Shown one piece after another: positions 28,173 to 38,036 of a DNA stretch of 64,000 bases (its first letter is position 1; each line of letters opens with the position of its first letter). The DNA lies in assembly GCA_016713445.1 (NCBI GenBank), contig JADJPB010000009.1, forward strand, positions 62,001 through 126,000. The letters are read 5' to 3'. Source of the stretch: Bacteroidota bacterium. Its GTDB lineage: Bacteria > Bacteroidota > Bacteroidia > AKYH767-A > OLB10. The translations under genes and the position numbers were made by a program. The notes beneath the pieces are model-generated. The model had not been told where the DNA came from, ran no database searches, and saw nothing but the letters and a program-made list of their open reading frames with translations.

Positions 28173-28567
28173 AATAAATGTTCGTTGAGCTAATAAGTGA
28201 ACGCTTGGAATTTTAGAAAAGTGTGGGAGTATCCAATTAAATTTTGGTTAATTTTGATTTACGGAATAAGTAATATGAGTTTGATTTATTATACCTAAAA
28301 TATTATTTTAGGTATACACGTGCAATCAAGATATTCGAGTTTAAAATTATTCCTTGAACAAAGATTTATTTTTTGCAAGGATATATTGAATCGAACATTT
28401 AAATTTTAGAGAAATCTTGTTGAGACAAGGCATGCCTTGTCTCAACAAGATCAATTGCAAACAAATTGCGATCCCTTATGATGGATTAATTATTCAGTAA
28501 GCCCTAATTAAAGATGAGTTTTTTAACGATAATAGGTCTGCAATTCATTTTTTAACTAATTTTCGAT
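28173..28567. other. Intergenic spacer containing a perfect palindrome
   Basis: About 450 AT-rich bases to the DUF1456 start, on the divergent side of DUF1361. The only clear structure is the palindrome at 28414-28451, listed separately. No certain promoter box was found. Confidence 0.5.
28414..28451. repeat. Perfect 38-bp palindrome
   Basis: Two 19-base arms, ATCTTGTTGAGACAAGGCA and its exact reverse complement, meet with no loop at GGCATGCC. It lies between divergent genes, so a terminator role is unlikely. It looks like a REP- or MITE-type palindromic element. Confidence 0.9.
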
Positions 28568-28627
28568 TTGATTAATTTGAATGCGAAGCCTCGCGATTTA
28601 AAAGATGGAAATAAATACTATGATTCA

Positions 28628-29104
28628 ATGACTAACAACGACATACTTAGAAAAATACGATATACACTCGACTTAAACGATGCCTCCATGATCGAAATTT
28701 TTGGGCTTGGAGATTTTATTGCTAAAAGATCGGATGTGAGTGATTGGCTTAAAAAGGAAGAAGATCCCTTGTATATAGAACTCAATGATCAAATGTTGGC
28801 TACCTTTTTAAACGGACTCATCATACATAAGAGAGGCAAAAGGGACGGAGTACAGATGATCGCTGAGAATGAACTCAGCAATAATCTAATTTTAAGAAAA
28901 CTAAAAATAGCATTCGATCTCAAAACCGATGAAATTATTGAACTTTTCAATTTAGTCGACAAAAAAATTAGTCCGCACGAATTAAGTGCATTTCTAAGAA
29001 GTCCAGAGCAAAAGCAATATCGTCCTTGCAACGATCAATATTTGCGAAATTTCATTCACGGATTACAAGTTAAATTTCGCGATAATAACAACGATCCAGG
29101 TTAA
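28628..29104 (+). CDS. DUF1456 family protein (YehS-like)
   Basis: A 158-residue soluble protein made of two similar halves. Each starts with an NDILRKIRYTLDL- or NLILRKLKIAFDL-type helix, then a short acidic helix, then an LxxFLNGLIIHKRG- or LRNFIHGLQVKFR-type end. This is the duplicated DUF1456 layout. Function not established. ATG 28628 is chosen because the open frame back to 28568 runs through a hairpin sequence (GCGAAGCCTCGCGA) also found in non-coding DNA at 44501. Confidence 0.85.
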   Translation: MTNNDILRKIRYTLDLNDASMIEIFGLGDFIAKRSDVSDWLKKEEDPLYIELNDQMLATFLNGLIIHKRGKRDGVQMIAENELSNNLILRKLKIAFDLKTDEIIELFNLVDKKISPHELSAFLRSPEQKQYRPCNDQYLRNFIHGLQVKFRDNNNDPG

Positions 29105-29136
29105 ATGATTCGATCGCTTCAACTAAACTTTTCGAA

Positions 29137-32100
29137 TCAATGCTGTATTACTATTCGTTTGAATCTGCTCTCTCCGTTTTTATTCATTAGCCCCAATAAA
29201 TAAATTCCTGCTTCATAGGAAGCCGTAGAAAGTTTTACTTGTTTAGAAGATAGACTTTCTTGCGAGTAAACAATTTTTCCATCTATACTTCGTAGTTCAA
29301 TTTTTTCAAGCGGAGATGCATTATCTACCAGAAGAATAAAGAGTTCATCATTTGCCGGATTCGGATAGACGATGACGTTAGAATTGTCGTCAAGTTCATT
29401 AACTGAAGTTACTCCTGTGATGGAAATATCGTCAATTGAACATCCCGCATCTACCACGTTAAAGTCGCTAATGAATCTGTATCGAAGTTGCAAATAACTG
29501 TTGCCGGGAGGGCTATTATAAACATAAGAACAAGATTGCCAGCCGTTGCTGATTCCGCTCCAGCCTTGATTGCCAGATGATAATATGCCGTTGTACCAAT
29601 TTGTACCTGCTGGATCACTTACACTGCCGAGTCGTTGCCAAAGAGTTCCATTGTTCGAATATTCTATATACATCCCATCTGCTCCACTTTCAGAAGAGTA
29701 ATTTAACCAAAATTGTATGGTGATAATGTTGTAAGGAAAGATATCAAAAATTGGAGATGTAAGAATTGCATTTGACAAATTGAAATAGGGTGAATTTAAA
29801 TTAATATCCCAACAAGCGTTACCTGAATAGCTCGTGTTTAAAGGAGCAAAAGAAGGCATTCCATACTCCCAATTCGTTAAGCTGCTCTGATTTGGAAGCC
29901 ACCCTCCCGGACCATTTTCAAAATCATTAAAATAAGGGAGTCCCGAAGAGACTAACCCAAACATCGCGGTGGAGATGGTATCATTCCCATTGTATAAATC
30001 TGAAGCCCATTCAATGTAAGCTGTCAATGTATTATTACCTGCGGCTGGGAAAATGGGCGACAAGGAAACTATAGTTACTGAGTCAGTAAGTAAATTTCCA
30101 GACCAAGAATAGGTTACTGGTGCTCCTCCATTTAAAACATATTTTATTGTGAGACTTGTAATTGGTAGAGAGCCATTGTTCTTCAGTGAAACTTCAATTG
30201 GTGTGGATGAACCTTGGATGACAAAAGGACCTGGGCTCACAAATGAATTAAGCAAAGCATCATTGGTATATATAGTCGATACCGAAAAATTATCAATGGA
30301 AACGCCATCTGTTATAGCTGATTTATCGGATGTAAACACAAATCTAAATTGAGCAACATTGCTTAAATTAATAAAATCGAGATTGTAAATACTTTGTTGC
30401 CATCCGAGTGAGCTACCTTCCCAAGCAGGTAGGTTGGATGAATTGAGTGCTGCATCTGTATACCAATTAAGGGCATTTGAATCATTTACAGTCCCGAGAA
30501 CATACCAATTGGTATCGATGCCGCTTTTATACTCTAATCTAAATCCATCCCAATTGTTTTCACTATTTAAATTTTGCCAAAATTCAATTTTGGGATGAAC
30601 AGCAGCGCTAAAGTCAAAGAATGGAGAATATAGTCTACAGTGTGCATTGTTCGTATAAGCAGTATTTAAATTTATGTCCCACGCAAACGGTGCACTTAAA
30701 GCAGAATTTGTTTGACCAAAATTTGGAGCGCCAAGTTCCCAATTAGTAGCTGTTCCGGAAACATTTTCAATATGCCATCCCGTGTTCCCATTGTCAAAAT
30801 TGTCGGTCCAGGAAGGTGTATAAGTAGTGATGCCAATTAAATTCATACAAGCATTGTTATTTGTTGTGTCGGCATCGTTTAATAAAATAACTTTACCGCA
30901 AACAATTGAATTTAATTGTGTCATTGTAAACCCAGGTAAAGTAATTTGTACCGTTCCTCCAGGAGCAAGAGATCCGAAATTTGTGGAGCTAGATTGTAAT
31001 ACGCCGTTTACCGAATATTGATAGGTAAAGTTGGTGAGATTTAATGAACCATTATTTTTCACCAAAAAGGTGATCGGGTCGGTAACTGCACCAAACATGT
31101 AAGCATTTGAAGGTGTCGAAATCGAAACTAATTCCGCCTCGTAATCAGGAATAGGTTCTATCGTAAAATCATCCATACTGATTCCATCAGTATTTACAGC
31201 TGGATCACTTGTGAAAATAAAACGAAAACGCACACTGGAATAGCCTTGTAATGGGTAAAGTTTATAAGTAGATTTTTGCCACTCATTTGAAGTGCTCGCC
31301 CATCCCGGTAAACTAGAAGAATTTAAAAAAGAGACGTTGTACCAATTCTGCACATTGGGATCATTTAGAATGCCAAGTAAAAACCATGAAGAATCATTGT
31401 CAACTGAATATTCTAGTCGAGTTCCATCCCAGGTAGCTTCTGAATTATGATTTAACCAAAATGAAAGTTTATTTATTGTAGTACCTGTTAAGGTGAACAT
31501 GGGAGAATATAAAACAGAATTCGCAGAACTAAAATAGCCTGAATTTAAATTAACGTCCCAGCAATTGTTGCCGGAGTGTGCGCCAACTGTTAGACCAAAG
31601 TTGGGTGTTCCGTATTGCCAACGCGTAAGTGTATCCCACGACGATTGCGCCCAATTACCATTTCCATTTTCGAAATCTTGAGAGTAGGGTATCGTTTCAA
31701 TGGGTATTGCGGATACATCCATGCAAAATGATTCGTTGTTAGGGTTTGCATCGTTTGTTGCTGTTACATACCCACACAAATTGTAAGTTCCAGTTGGGAA
31801 TGAATAATTTCCTATGGTATAGGATCCGCTTTGGAATGGGAGTATCGATGCAGGAAGAGCAACTGTCGGTGCTTGAACTCCGTTAACACTGTAATGACAA
31901 TAGATCGTGTCTATGGTAACGCTTGAATTATTTGCTACATTAAATGTAATTGGATAAGATACATTACTATTCACTACTTGTTTTGGTGAAACAATTCCCC
32001 ATATTCCTACATCAATAGGCGGGGTGGGTAATTCTTGCACATTAAAATCATCTAAGAAAATTCCAGCTTGTGCACTTCCAAAATTGATATTGCTTCGAAA

Positions 32101-32646
32101 AACAAATCGAAATCTTATACTATCGAGGCTGCCTAAATAGGAGAGATCTATGCTGGATTTTACCCAAGTAGTAGAATTTCCAGTAAAAGCAGGAAGTCCA
32201 GTAGAGAATATACTACTCGCATTATACCAATTACTTGCAAATGGTGAATTGAATGCACCAAGTAAGTTCCATGCAATATCATCAGTAGAATACTCAACAT
32301 GCAGTCCATCTAAACCAGATGCCATGTGCCGAAATTGGTAAAATGAAAAATAAGGATTAGTCAAAGAGCTTACATAAAATTTAGGTGAAGTTAAATGCGC
32401 CCAACTGTTGGCTCTATAACCCGAATCTAAATCGGTTCCCCAACAAATGGGCTGGCTATAGGATCCAAAGGATCCGGAAGCAGTAGGTACTCCTAACTCC
32501 CAGGATGAGCCGCTAACAGTGGTAGTGGTCCATCCATTTGCACTGGAGATGAAATATTCAAGATAGGGAAAGGTTGATATTTGTGCTTTAACTGAATTGG
32601 AACAAATCAGAAGAAATAAGTAAATTAAGAATTTGGGATGTTTCAT
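29137..32646 (-). CDS. Large secreted T9SS protein with four choice-of-anchor/MAM-like repeats
   Basis: A 1,169-residue intact protein with signal peptide (LIYLFLLICSNSVKAQ). Four repeats of a jelly-roll adhesin-like domain sit at about 25-200, 325-500, 610-790 and 895-1075. Each has a W-rich start such as WELGVPT or WQYGTPNFG, CWDINLNS, a SPxF strand, LEYSxDxxxWxxLG and VRFRFIFTSD. Three linkers between them are CARDB-like. The C-terminal sorting domain (about 1095-1169) has VYPNPANDE, LRSIDGKIVYS and RFKRIVIQH. These folds usually bind sugars or proteins at the cell surface, but the ligand is unknown. It is notable that this 3.5-kb frame is unbroken. Confidence 0.88.
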   Translation of the reverse strand: MKHPKFLIYLFLLICSNSVKAQISTFPYLEYFISSANGWTTTTVSGSSWELGVPTASGSFGSYSQPICWGTDLDSGYRANSWAHLTSPKFYVSSLTNPYFSFYQFRHMASGLDGLHVEYSTDDIAWNLLGAFNSPFASNWYNASSIFSTGLPAFTGNSTTWVKSSIDLSYLGSLDSIRFRFVFRSNINFGSAQAGIFLDDFNVQELPTPPIDVGIWGIVSPKQVVNSNVSYPITFNVANNSSVTIDTIYCHYSVNGVQAPTVALPASILPFQSGSYTIGNYSFPTGTYNLCGYVTATNDANPNNESFCMDVSAIPIETIPYSQDFENGNGNWAQSSWDTLTRWQYGTPNFGLTVGAHSGNNCWDVNLNSGYFSSANSVLYSPMFTLTGTTINKLSFWLNHNSEATWDGTRLEYSVDNDSSWFLLGILNDPNVQNWYNVSFLNSSSLPGWASTSNEWQKSTYKLYPLQGYSSVRFRFIFTSDPAVNTDGISMDDFTIEPIPDYEAELVSISTPSNAYMFGAVTDPITFLVKNNGSLNLTNFTYQYSVNGVLQSSSTNFGSLAPGGTVQITLPGFTMTQLNSIVCGKVILLNDADTTNNNACMNLIGITTYTPSWTDNFDNGNTGWHIENVSGTATNWELGAPNFGQTNSALSAPFAWDINLNTAYTNNAHCRLYSPFFDFSAAVHPKIEFWQNLNSENNWDGFRLEYKSGIDTNWYVLGTVNDSNALNWYTDAALNSSNLPAWEGSSLGWQQSIYNLDFINLSNVAQFRFVFTSDKSAITDGVSIDNFSVSTIYTNDALLNSFVSPGPFVIQGSSTPIEVSLKNNGSLPITSLTIKYVLNGGAPVTYSWSGNLLTDSVTIVSLSPIFPAAGNNTLTAYIEWASDLYNGNDTISTAMFGLVSSGLPYFNDFENGPGGWLPNQSSLTNWEYGMPSFAPLNTSYSGNACWDINLNSPYFNLSNAILTSPIFDIFPYNIITIQFWLNYSSESGADGMYIEYSNNGTLWQRLGSVSDPAGTNWYNGILSSGNQGWSGISNGWQSCSYVYNSPPGNSYLQLRYRFISDFNVVDAGCSIDDISITGVTSVNELDDNSNVIVYPNPANDELFILLVDNASPLEKIELRSIDGKIVYSQESLSSKQVKLSTASYEAGIYLLGLMNKNGESRFKRIVIQH

Positions 32647-32913
32647 AAAGAATGGATAGCGTGGTAATAGTTTATAAAATTATCAATAAATTTTCTGACA
32701 GAAGTAGTTTTTTTGATTTTCATTTTACTTTTGATTGATATCATCCGGAAACTTTTCCGTTTAATGCGTTTAGGCTCAGTAAATTTATAATAGAAATCTT
32801 GAGTCAAGCGCAAAGAAAGCTACTATTTTAATAAATTCTTGGATTTTACTAATAGATTCCTTGTTACTATGTTATTATTTTACTTACTTTGGTACTCACT
32901 TTAACCACGCGCA

Positions 32914-34295
32914 ATGAAAAAATTATTACTCACCCTAATTCTTGGACTAGGTCTTACGAATTACGCCAGTGCTTCTCATATGATGGGAGGCCAGATCACC
33001 GTTCAACATGTAAGCGGAATGGACTATCGTGTCGTCTACACGGCTTATCGCGATATGACAGGCATTCCTATTGCACAAGTTGCTTCAATCAGTTTTATGG
33101 ATTCTTTATCTGGAAATAGTTTTATCGTACCAATCCCATACGATAGTTCTGTTACTGTTTTAGTTCCAGGAGTTGAAGAATATGTTTATGATACTATAAT
33201 AACTTTCCCAAACTTTGGATCATGGTATGTTTCTTATCAGGAGTGTTGCCGAAATGCAGCCATCTTAAATATGACCATGCCTGGAGCAGAGTCGCATCAT
33301 TTCTATAGCATAGTTCAAATCGATTCTTCGAATTCTACACCCGTGTTCTTGAACCCACCAATTGTTATGGCTCAAGAAAATGTTCCTTTTTATTACAATC
33401 CACTTCCTTTTGATATTGATGGTGATTCTATTGCTTGGTCTTTGGACGTTCCATTGTCAAATAATGGAGTTCCAGTTGCTGGATATGTATTGCCTTCTTC
33501 TGATTCTTTAGTTCCATTTAATATGGATCCAATCACTGGTGAAATCACTTTCTTGCCAAATATGCTTGGAAATTTCCAAGTTTCAGTTCGTGTAAAGGAA
33601 TATCGTAATGGAATGCAAATTGGTGAGATTACTCGTGATATGCAGTTGATAGTTGTGCAGAGTTTGAATGTGCCTGCTGTCTTGATGATTACTTCAAATT
33701 CTGCTCCATTCAATGGAAAATCTTATACCATTGCTCCTGGTGCAGCCTTCTCTATGAATATTACCATTTTTGATCAGGACAATCAAGGGTTAACATTAGC
33801 TGGAAGAGGTGAGCCATTTGGATTAGCATCTAACCCAGCTACATTAAATGTAGTGAATGGAACAAGTTCAGCTACTGCTACAGTTGCATGGACACCAAAT
33901 TCTTCTCAAGCCCGTACCGCTCCATATGTTCTAGGATTACGTGTTTCTGAACAATACGGAAATTTAGTTTTCCAAAGTGATGTTTCAGTTTCATTAAAAG
34001 TAGGTTTGGGAGTTACAGGTATCAATGAAAATTCTGGAGATGCCCAATTAACGTTATCTCCTAACCCAACTGCTGATCAATTCAATATTCAGTTTGTTTC
34101 TAAACATCGAGTGATGTTGCCGTAGAAGTTATGACAGTAGATGGAAAAAGTGCTGCACAATTTGTGAATACACAAATCGCATCTGGATTGAATGTAATCC
34201 AAGTAAATAATCTGCACCTTGCAAAAGGAATTTATATCGTTCGCTTAAATCAAGATGGTAAATCTCTTGGAATGCAACGTTTGATAGTTCAATAA
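32914..34295 (+). CDS. Secreted T9SS type A protein, frame break before the sorting domain end
   Basis: About 460 residues. The signal peptide and start of the mature part (ASASHMMGGQITVQ, YRVVYTAYRDMTGIP) are typical of a group of Bacteroidota surface proteins. Cysteines in SYQECCRNA follow, then cadherin/Ig-like modules (FDIDGDSIAWSLDVP, DPITGEITFLP). The sorting domain starts with LSPNPTADQF; the frame then changes near 34098-34110. It continues in the next frame with DVAVEVMTVDGK, GIYIVRLNQDG and QRLIVQ up to TAA 34295. Function unknown. A strong terminator follows. Confidence 0.85.
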
Positions 34296-34314
34296 GTCCA
34301 AATTTATTGAAAGG

Positions 34315-34344
34315 AAAGGGTTACTCTATGAGTAACCCTTTTTT
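34315..34344 (+). terminator. Rho-independent terminator
   Basis: Stem AAAGGGTTACTC and GAGTAACCCTTT with a TAT loop, ending in six T, 20 bases after the stop of the T9SS gene. A textbook case. Confidence 0.93.
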
Positions 34345-34436
34345 CATTCATGTAATGATCATCTTATTCAAAGATATTTGTACTCGTGCGCTGGAATTGG
34401 AACAATCTTTGAATCGCAAGCAATAAAACCATCTTT

Positions 34437-34977
34437 ATGAATCGAAATCACCTCATCATCTCTGCCATTATTATGTTCTTTCTTGGATCTTGTTCGCCTA
34501 AAATCCCCTTTACTCAAGCTATTCGTGATCAATATCAACTTTCTCCTGAAGAATTAAAAAGGCATTCAGTTTTATTTGTCGGATCCATTAGCGTTACGCA
34601 GAGGTGAGTCAAACGAAAATCAAAAAAGCACCGATGACGGTAAGTTAATTGTGCAAAGCGGACGTACCATCGATCAAGTTACAATCAAAGCGAATACCCC
34701 AGGAGCCATAGATGTAGTGGCGGATATTAAAACGATAAAAGTCGCTTTTGAAGAGGGTGCAGAAAAAAGCCTAGTGTTCAGCAGCAACAACAATCGAAAT
34801 GGATATTACTCACTGAAAGCGTTGAATTGGAAGAATGGAAAGGGCGAAGTGAACTATGGTGGACAAACTTTTTACTCAAACCAAGGTAGTGAACAATCTA
34901 TCCTCCTTTTTAAAATGAAAAGTATTCGTAAACTCCGCGTAAACGAAAAAGTAGCGAAGGGACGGAAAGTGAATTGA
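34437..34977 (+). CDS. Putative lipoprotein of unknown function, frame break
   Basis: About 180 residues after repair. MNRNHLIISAIIMFFLGSCSPK is a lipoprotein signal with lipobox LGSC. The mature part reads FTQAIRDQYQLSPEELK, then in the other frame GIQFYLSDPLALRRGESNEN, and a basic end KVAKGRKVN. Removing one A from the A5 run at 34556-34560 joins them. I do not recognise the family. It is a compact, mostly beta-type sequence, possibly an envelope protein. Confidence 0.7.
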
Positions 34978-35032
34978 GATGTTAGATTTTAGATATTGCT
35001 AATTCCTGATCCTAAAAACACCTGCGGTCAAC

Positions 35033-35082
35033 CTAACAACTAGCAACTAACAACTAACATCTAACATCTAACAACTAACATC
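35033..35082. repeat. CTAACAA/CTAACAT heptamer repeat at the EamA 3' end
   Basis: About seven imperfect 7-base units (CTAACAAC, CTAACATC). The repeat runs over the EamA stop codon, so the last codons of that gene (VMLVVRC) are encoded by repeat sequence. Confidence 0.8.
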
Positions 35083-35963
35083 ACTCCAACTCTTCTCAGT
35101 CGCTCTTTCATCAGTAACAATCCATGCACAACAATGGAAGAAAAAATAATTAAACTTCCGATGTAAAATTGTATTCCCAATAGCTCATGCTCTTTAAAAA
35201 TGATAATTGCTAACACAATGCTGTAGATAGGCTCCAAATTTAAACTTAGGTTCATTGTAAATGTATCTATCTTTTGTAAAGCATAGAGTGATAAAGTAAA
35301 GGCTACTGTCGTGCATAGAATTCCAAGAATAAGTAAATAAATGAGGTCCATCGTGGATGGAAGTTGAAAACTGCTTTGATGAATAGTGAACCATAATGGC
35401 AGTAAAAGGGTCAACAATAAAAATCCTGTGCCCAGTTCATAGAATGTTATAGTACCCGGATTTACTTTATTACTAATGTTTTTGTTCATGATGGAAAAAA
35501 TGGCTGCCAATAATGCACTCACCAGAGAGAGTAGGATGCCTTTGTAGTACAACTGCTGGACGGAGAAAATATAATAGATGCCTAACATAGCAATCAAACT
35601 CAGAAGTAACTCAGTCCTTTTCGGACGCTTTTTTTTGCTGAGCGGTTCTAGTATAGATGTAAACAAGGACAAACTGGAGAAACAAACAATGGCCACAGAA
35701 ACATTAGAAGCTTTAATAGCTCCGTAAAATGTGATCCAATGTAAAGTGATGATGAATCCAATGAGACTTAAATGCCCTAATTGCTTCCATGAAATTTTTT
35801 CAAAACGATTTTTGGCTACTAAATAGATTCCAATCGCAGCTGCACTGATGAACATCCTATACCAAACGAGTAATCCCTCGTCCAGTTGAATAGCTTTCCC
35901 TAGGATTGCAGTAAATCCCCAAAGCACAATGGCAATGTGCATTTGAAGAAATGCTTTACGCAT
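35061..35963 (-). CDS. EamA-family (drug/metabolite transporter) membrane protein
   Basis: A 300-residue membrane protein with ten hydrophobic helices as two EamA repeats of five. The first begins MHIAIVLWGFTAILGKAI; the second holds SALLAAIFSIMNKN and the conserved end LEPIYSIVLAIIIFKE. Substrate unknown. Its last residues come from a heptamer repeat, so the native C-terminus may have been lost or altered. Three bases after maf, last gene of the folP-to-EamA run. Confidence 0.9.
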   Translation of the reverse strand: MRKAFLQMHIAIVLWGFTAILGKAIQLDEGLLVWYRMFISAAAIGIYLVAKNRFEKISWKQLGHLSLIGFIITLHWITFYGAIKASNVSVAIVCFSSLSLFTSILEPLSKKKRPKRTELLLSLIAMLGIYYIFSVQQLYYKGILLSLVSALLAAIFSIMNKNISNKVNPGTITFYELGTGFLLLTLLLPLWFTIHQSSFQLPSTMDLIYLLILGILCTTVAFTLSLYALQKIDTFTMNLSLNLEPIYSIVLAIIIFKEHELLGIQFYIGSLIIFSSIVVHGLLLMKERLRRVGVMLVVRC

Positions 35964-35966
35964 AGT

Positions 35967-36554
35967 TTAGAAACGAAGCATGTTTTCGTATAGCTCCTTG
36001 GTGGGCAATCCTACAACGTTGTAATAAGATCCTAAGATGTATTCAATTCCGATTAATCCAATCCAATCTTGAATGCCATAGGCTCCCGCTTTATCAAGTG
36101 GACTTGCAGTTTCAAGGTAATAAGCAATCTCATTATCTCGTAGCGTTTTGAAAGAGACTTCAGTTTTCACAAAAAATGATTCCGATTTTTTTGCCGACAT
36201 TATAGCTACTCCTGTAATGACAGAATGTTTTCTTCCTGACATTAAACGTAGTGTATGCTCTGCTTCGCTTAAATCTTTGGGTTTACCAATGATGAGTTCA
36301 TCCAATGCAACAATGGTATCTGCAGTAATTACAATACCACCATCTGCAACATCATTTTTAAATGCCAGCGATTTCTTGCGTGCTAAGAACATGGCAATGT
36401 CTTCTCTTCTGAATTGCTCAGGATAACTTTCGTCAATTTCTTTTTTAATGACTTCATACGGTAAGCCAAGTTGTTTGAACAATTCAATTCTTCTTGGAGA
36501 ATTGGTTCCGAGAATAATTCTCGTGCCTTCGAATTTGCTTAGTAAGGGATTCAT
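35967..36554 (-). CDS. maf: Maf-like nucleotide pyrophosphatase
   Basis: A 195-residue protein of the Maf/Ham1-like fold. The start ILGTNSPRRIELFKQLGL (S-P-R motif), DESYPE, the catalytic region ITADTIVALDELIIGKP and GAYGIQDWIG are all in place. Maf enzymes hydrolyse dTTP, UTP and modified nucleotides to the monophosphates. Twelve bases after the prenyltransferase and three before EamA. Confidence 0.94.
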   Translation of the reverse strand: MNPLLSKFEGTRIILGTNSPRRIELFKQLGLPYEVIKKEIDESYPEQFRREDIAMFLARKKSLAFKNDVADGGIVITADTIVALDELIIGKPKDLSEAEHTLRLMSGRKHSVITGVAIMSAKKSESFFVKTEVSFKTLRDNEIAYYLETASPLDKAGAYGIQDWIGLIGIEYILGSYYNVVGLPTKELYENMLRF

Positions 36555-36566
36555 AAATCAACTAAA

Positions 36567-37472
36567 TTAGAAGCTAAATTTAAATATAGCGAGTGAAATA
36601 ATTCCTGTAAACATAATCAATTTTAACCATAAACTAGCCTTGTAAAAGTCAGATTTTTTTTCAGCATAATATAACTTCCTAAGCAAGACGAAGAAAGGAA
36701 GTTCAATAAATATGCAGATGTATAAAAAAGGTAAGATGCTTTCCCATTGTCGACTAAATATTTGTGCGTAAATCAAAAGGCTGAGAACAGAAAATGTTAA
36801 GATTATGCATGTCCATTTTGCCTTGGTTATACCTAGGACAGTGGCCAGTGTAGCACAGTCAAATCGTTGATCGCCTTCTAAATCTTCTATGTCTTTGATG
36901 ATTTCTCGAATTAATGTGGTGATAAAGGAAAAGAATCCATAAACAGCAATCATAAGCATCACTCCAGGATGGTCTTTCGCAAATGGTTCGGGTACAATGA
37001 CAATAAAAACCACTAAAGACGATAGTAACGAGATTATTACATTTCCTAAAACTGGTATGCACTTGTAGGAGGTAGCGTAGAAATATAACATACCTGCAGT
37101 TATTAAATTTATTATTCCAATGTATGAATATCCTTTAATATAGCTTAAAAAGAATCCTCCTAAAACTCCAATAAAAGTTAATGCAGTGTATAAATTCATC
37201 GCATTTTCTTTAGAGATCTGATTTTCAACTATTTTTTTTTCAGGCTTGTTGACTTTATCAATTTCTAGATCTTCTATATCATTGATGACGTATCCACCTC
37301 CTGCAATAAGTACACAAGAAAAAACGAGAATAAAGAATTCAAATGGGGTAATAAGAAGTGCTTTGTCTTCATAGAGTAAAATGGGTTCTACCAAGGCATA
37401 CCTCAATAAATATTGAAGTACAATGATCATGATTAAATTGGGCCAGCGAACCAGTTGTAGGTACTTATACAT
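36567..37472 (-). CDS. UbiA-family prenyltransferase
   Basis: A 301-residue membrane protein with eight to nine helices. The first Asp-rich motif is NDIEDLEIDKVNKPEK (NDxxDxxxD) at about residue 64, and the second is DIEDLEGDQRFDC, both needed for Mg-prenyl diphosphate binding. Homologues in Bacteroidota are often annotated as geranylgeranylglycerol-phosphate geranylgeranyltransferase, but the substrate cannot be read from sequence. It lies between the KdsC-type phosphatase and maf, an order common in the phylum. Confidence 0.9.
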   Translation of the reverse strand: MYKYLQLVRWPNLIMIIVLQYLLRYALVEPILLYEDKALLITPFEFFILVFSCVLIAGGGYVINDIEDLEIDKVNKPEKKIVENQISKENAMNLYTALTFIGVLGGFFLSYIKGYSYIGIINLITAGMLYFYATSYKCIPVLGNVIISLLSSLVVFIVIVPEPFAKDHPGVMLMIAVYGFFSFITTLIREIIKDIEDLEGDQRFDCATLATVLGITKAKWTCIILTFSVLSLLIYAQIFSRQWESILPFLYICIFIELPFFVLLRKLYYAEKKSDFYKASLWLKLIMFTGIISLAIFKFSF

Positions 37473-37490
37473 TTTTAATGAATGGTTTTT

Positions 37491-37998
37491 TTATTCCCAA
37501 TGCCCGTTTAATTGCAAAACCTGCTCAATAATATCACGTACACATCCTTTTCCTCCCGCATAAGTAGAAATATAGTGGCATTCATTTTTAATTTGATATA
37601 CCGCATCACTTGGACAAGTTCGTAAAGCACATTTCTTCAATACTTCTAAATCTGGCATGTCATCGCCCATATAAAGTAAATTGGAATAATCGATTTTGTG
37701 TTTTGCTAATAATTCTCCAAGTTTTTCAAGCTTGTTTTCGATGCCAATATGAATTTCTGACAAACCTAATCTTTCGAGTCTTTTTTTACGCCCTCAGGTG
37801 TACTTCCACTGATAACGAAGATTTGATATCCTTTTTTGATGGCTAACTGCATGGCGTACCCATCCTTGATATTCATGGTTCGATACATGGTCCCATCAGG
37901 CTGGATGAGTAAGCTTCCATCCGTCATGACGCCGTCGACGTCAAATACAAAGCAACGAATCTGACAGAGTATTTTTTATAGTTGATGTCTTGGATCAT
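37491..37998 (-). CDS. kdsC: KdsC-type HAD phosphatase, two frame breaks
   Basis: About 170 residues in three frames, the usual length of KDO-8-phosphate phosphatase. CFVFDVDGVMTDG carries the HAD nucleophile DxD, VISGST is motif II, and YMGDDMPDL is the motif III/IV region; GKGCVRDIIEQVL is the typical KdsC tail. Breaks are at T6 (37972-37977) and T7 (37781-37787); one more A on the coding strand in each joins the frames. The start is at 37998. KdsC releases KDO for lipopolysaccharide. The KDO substrate is family-based; other sugar-acid phosphates are possible. Confidence 0.85.
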
Positions 37999-38036
37999 AG
38001 GTTGCAAAAGATAGTGTGGATGATTGTAAGGGTGAA

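Noticed and set aside
28568..28627. N-terminal extension of the DUF1456 protein
   Set aside because: It is encoded by a hairpin sequence that also occurs in a non-coding spacer at 44501.
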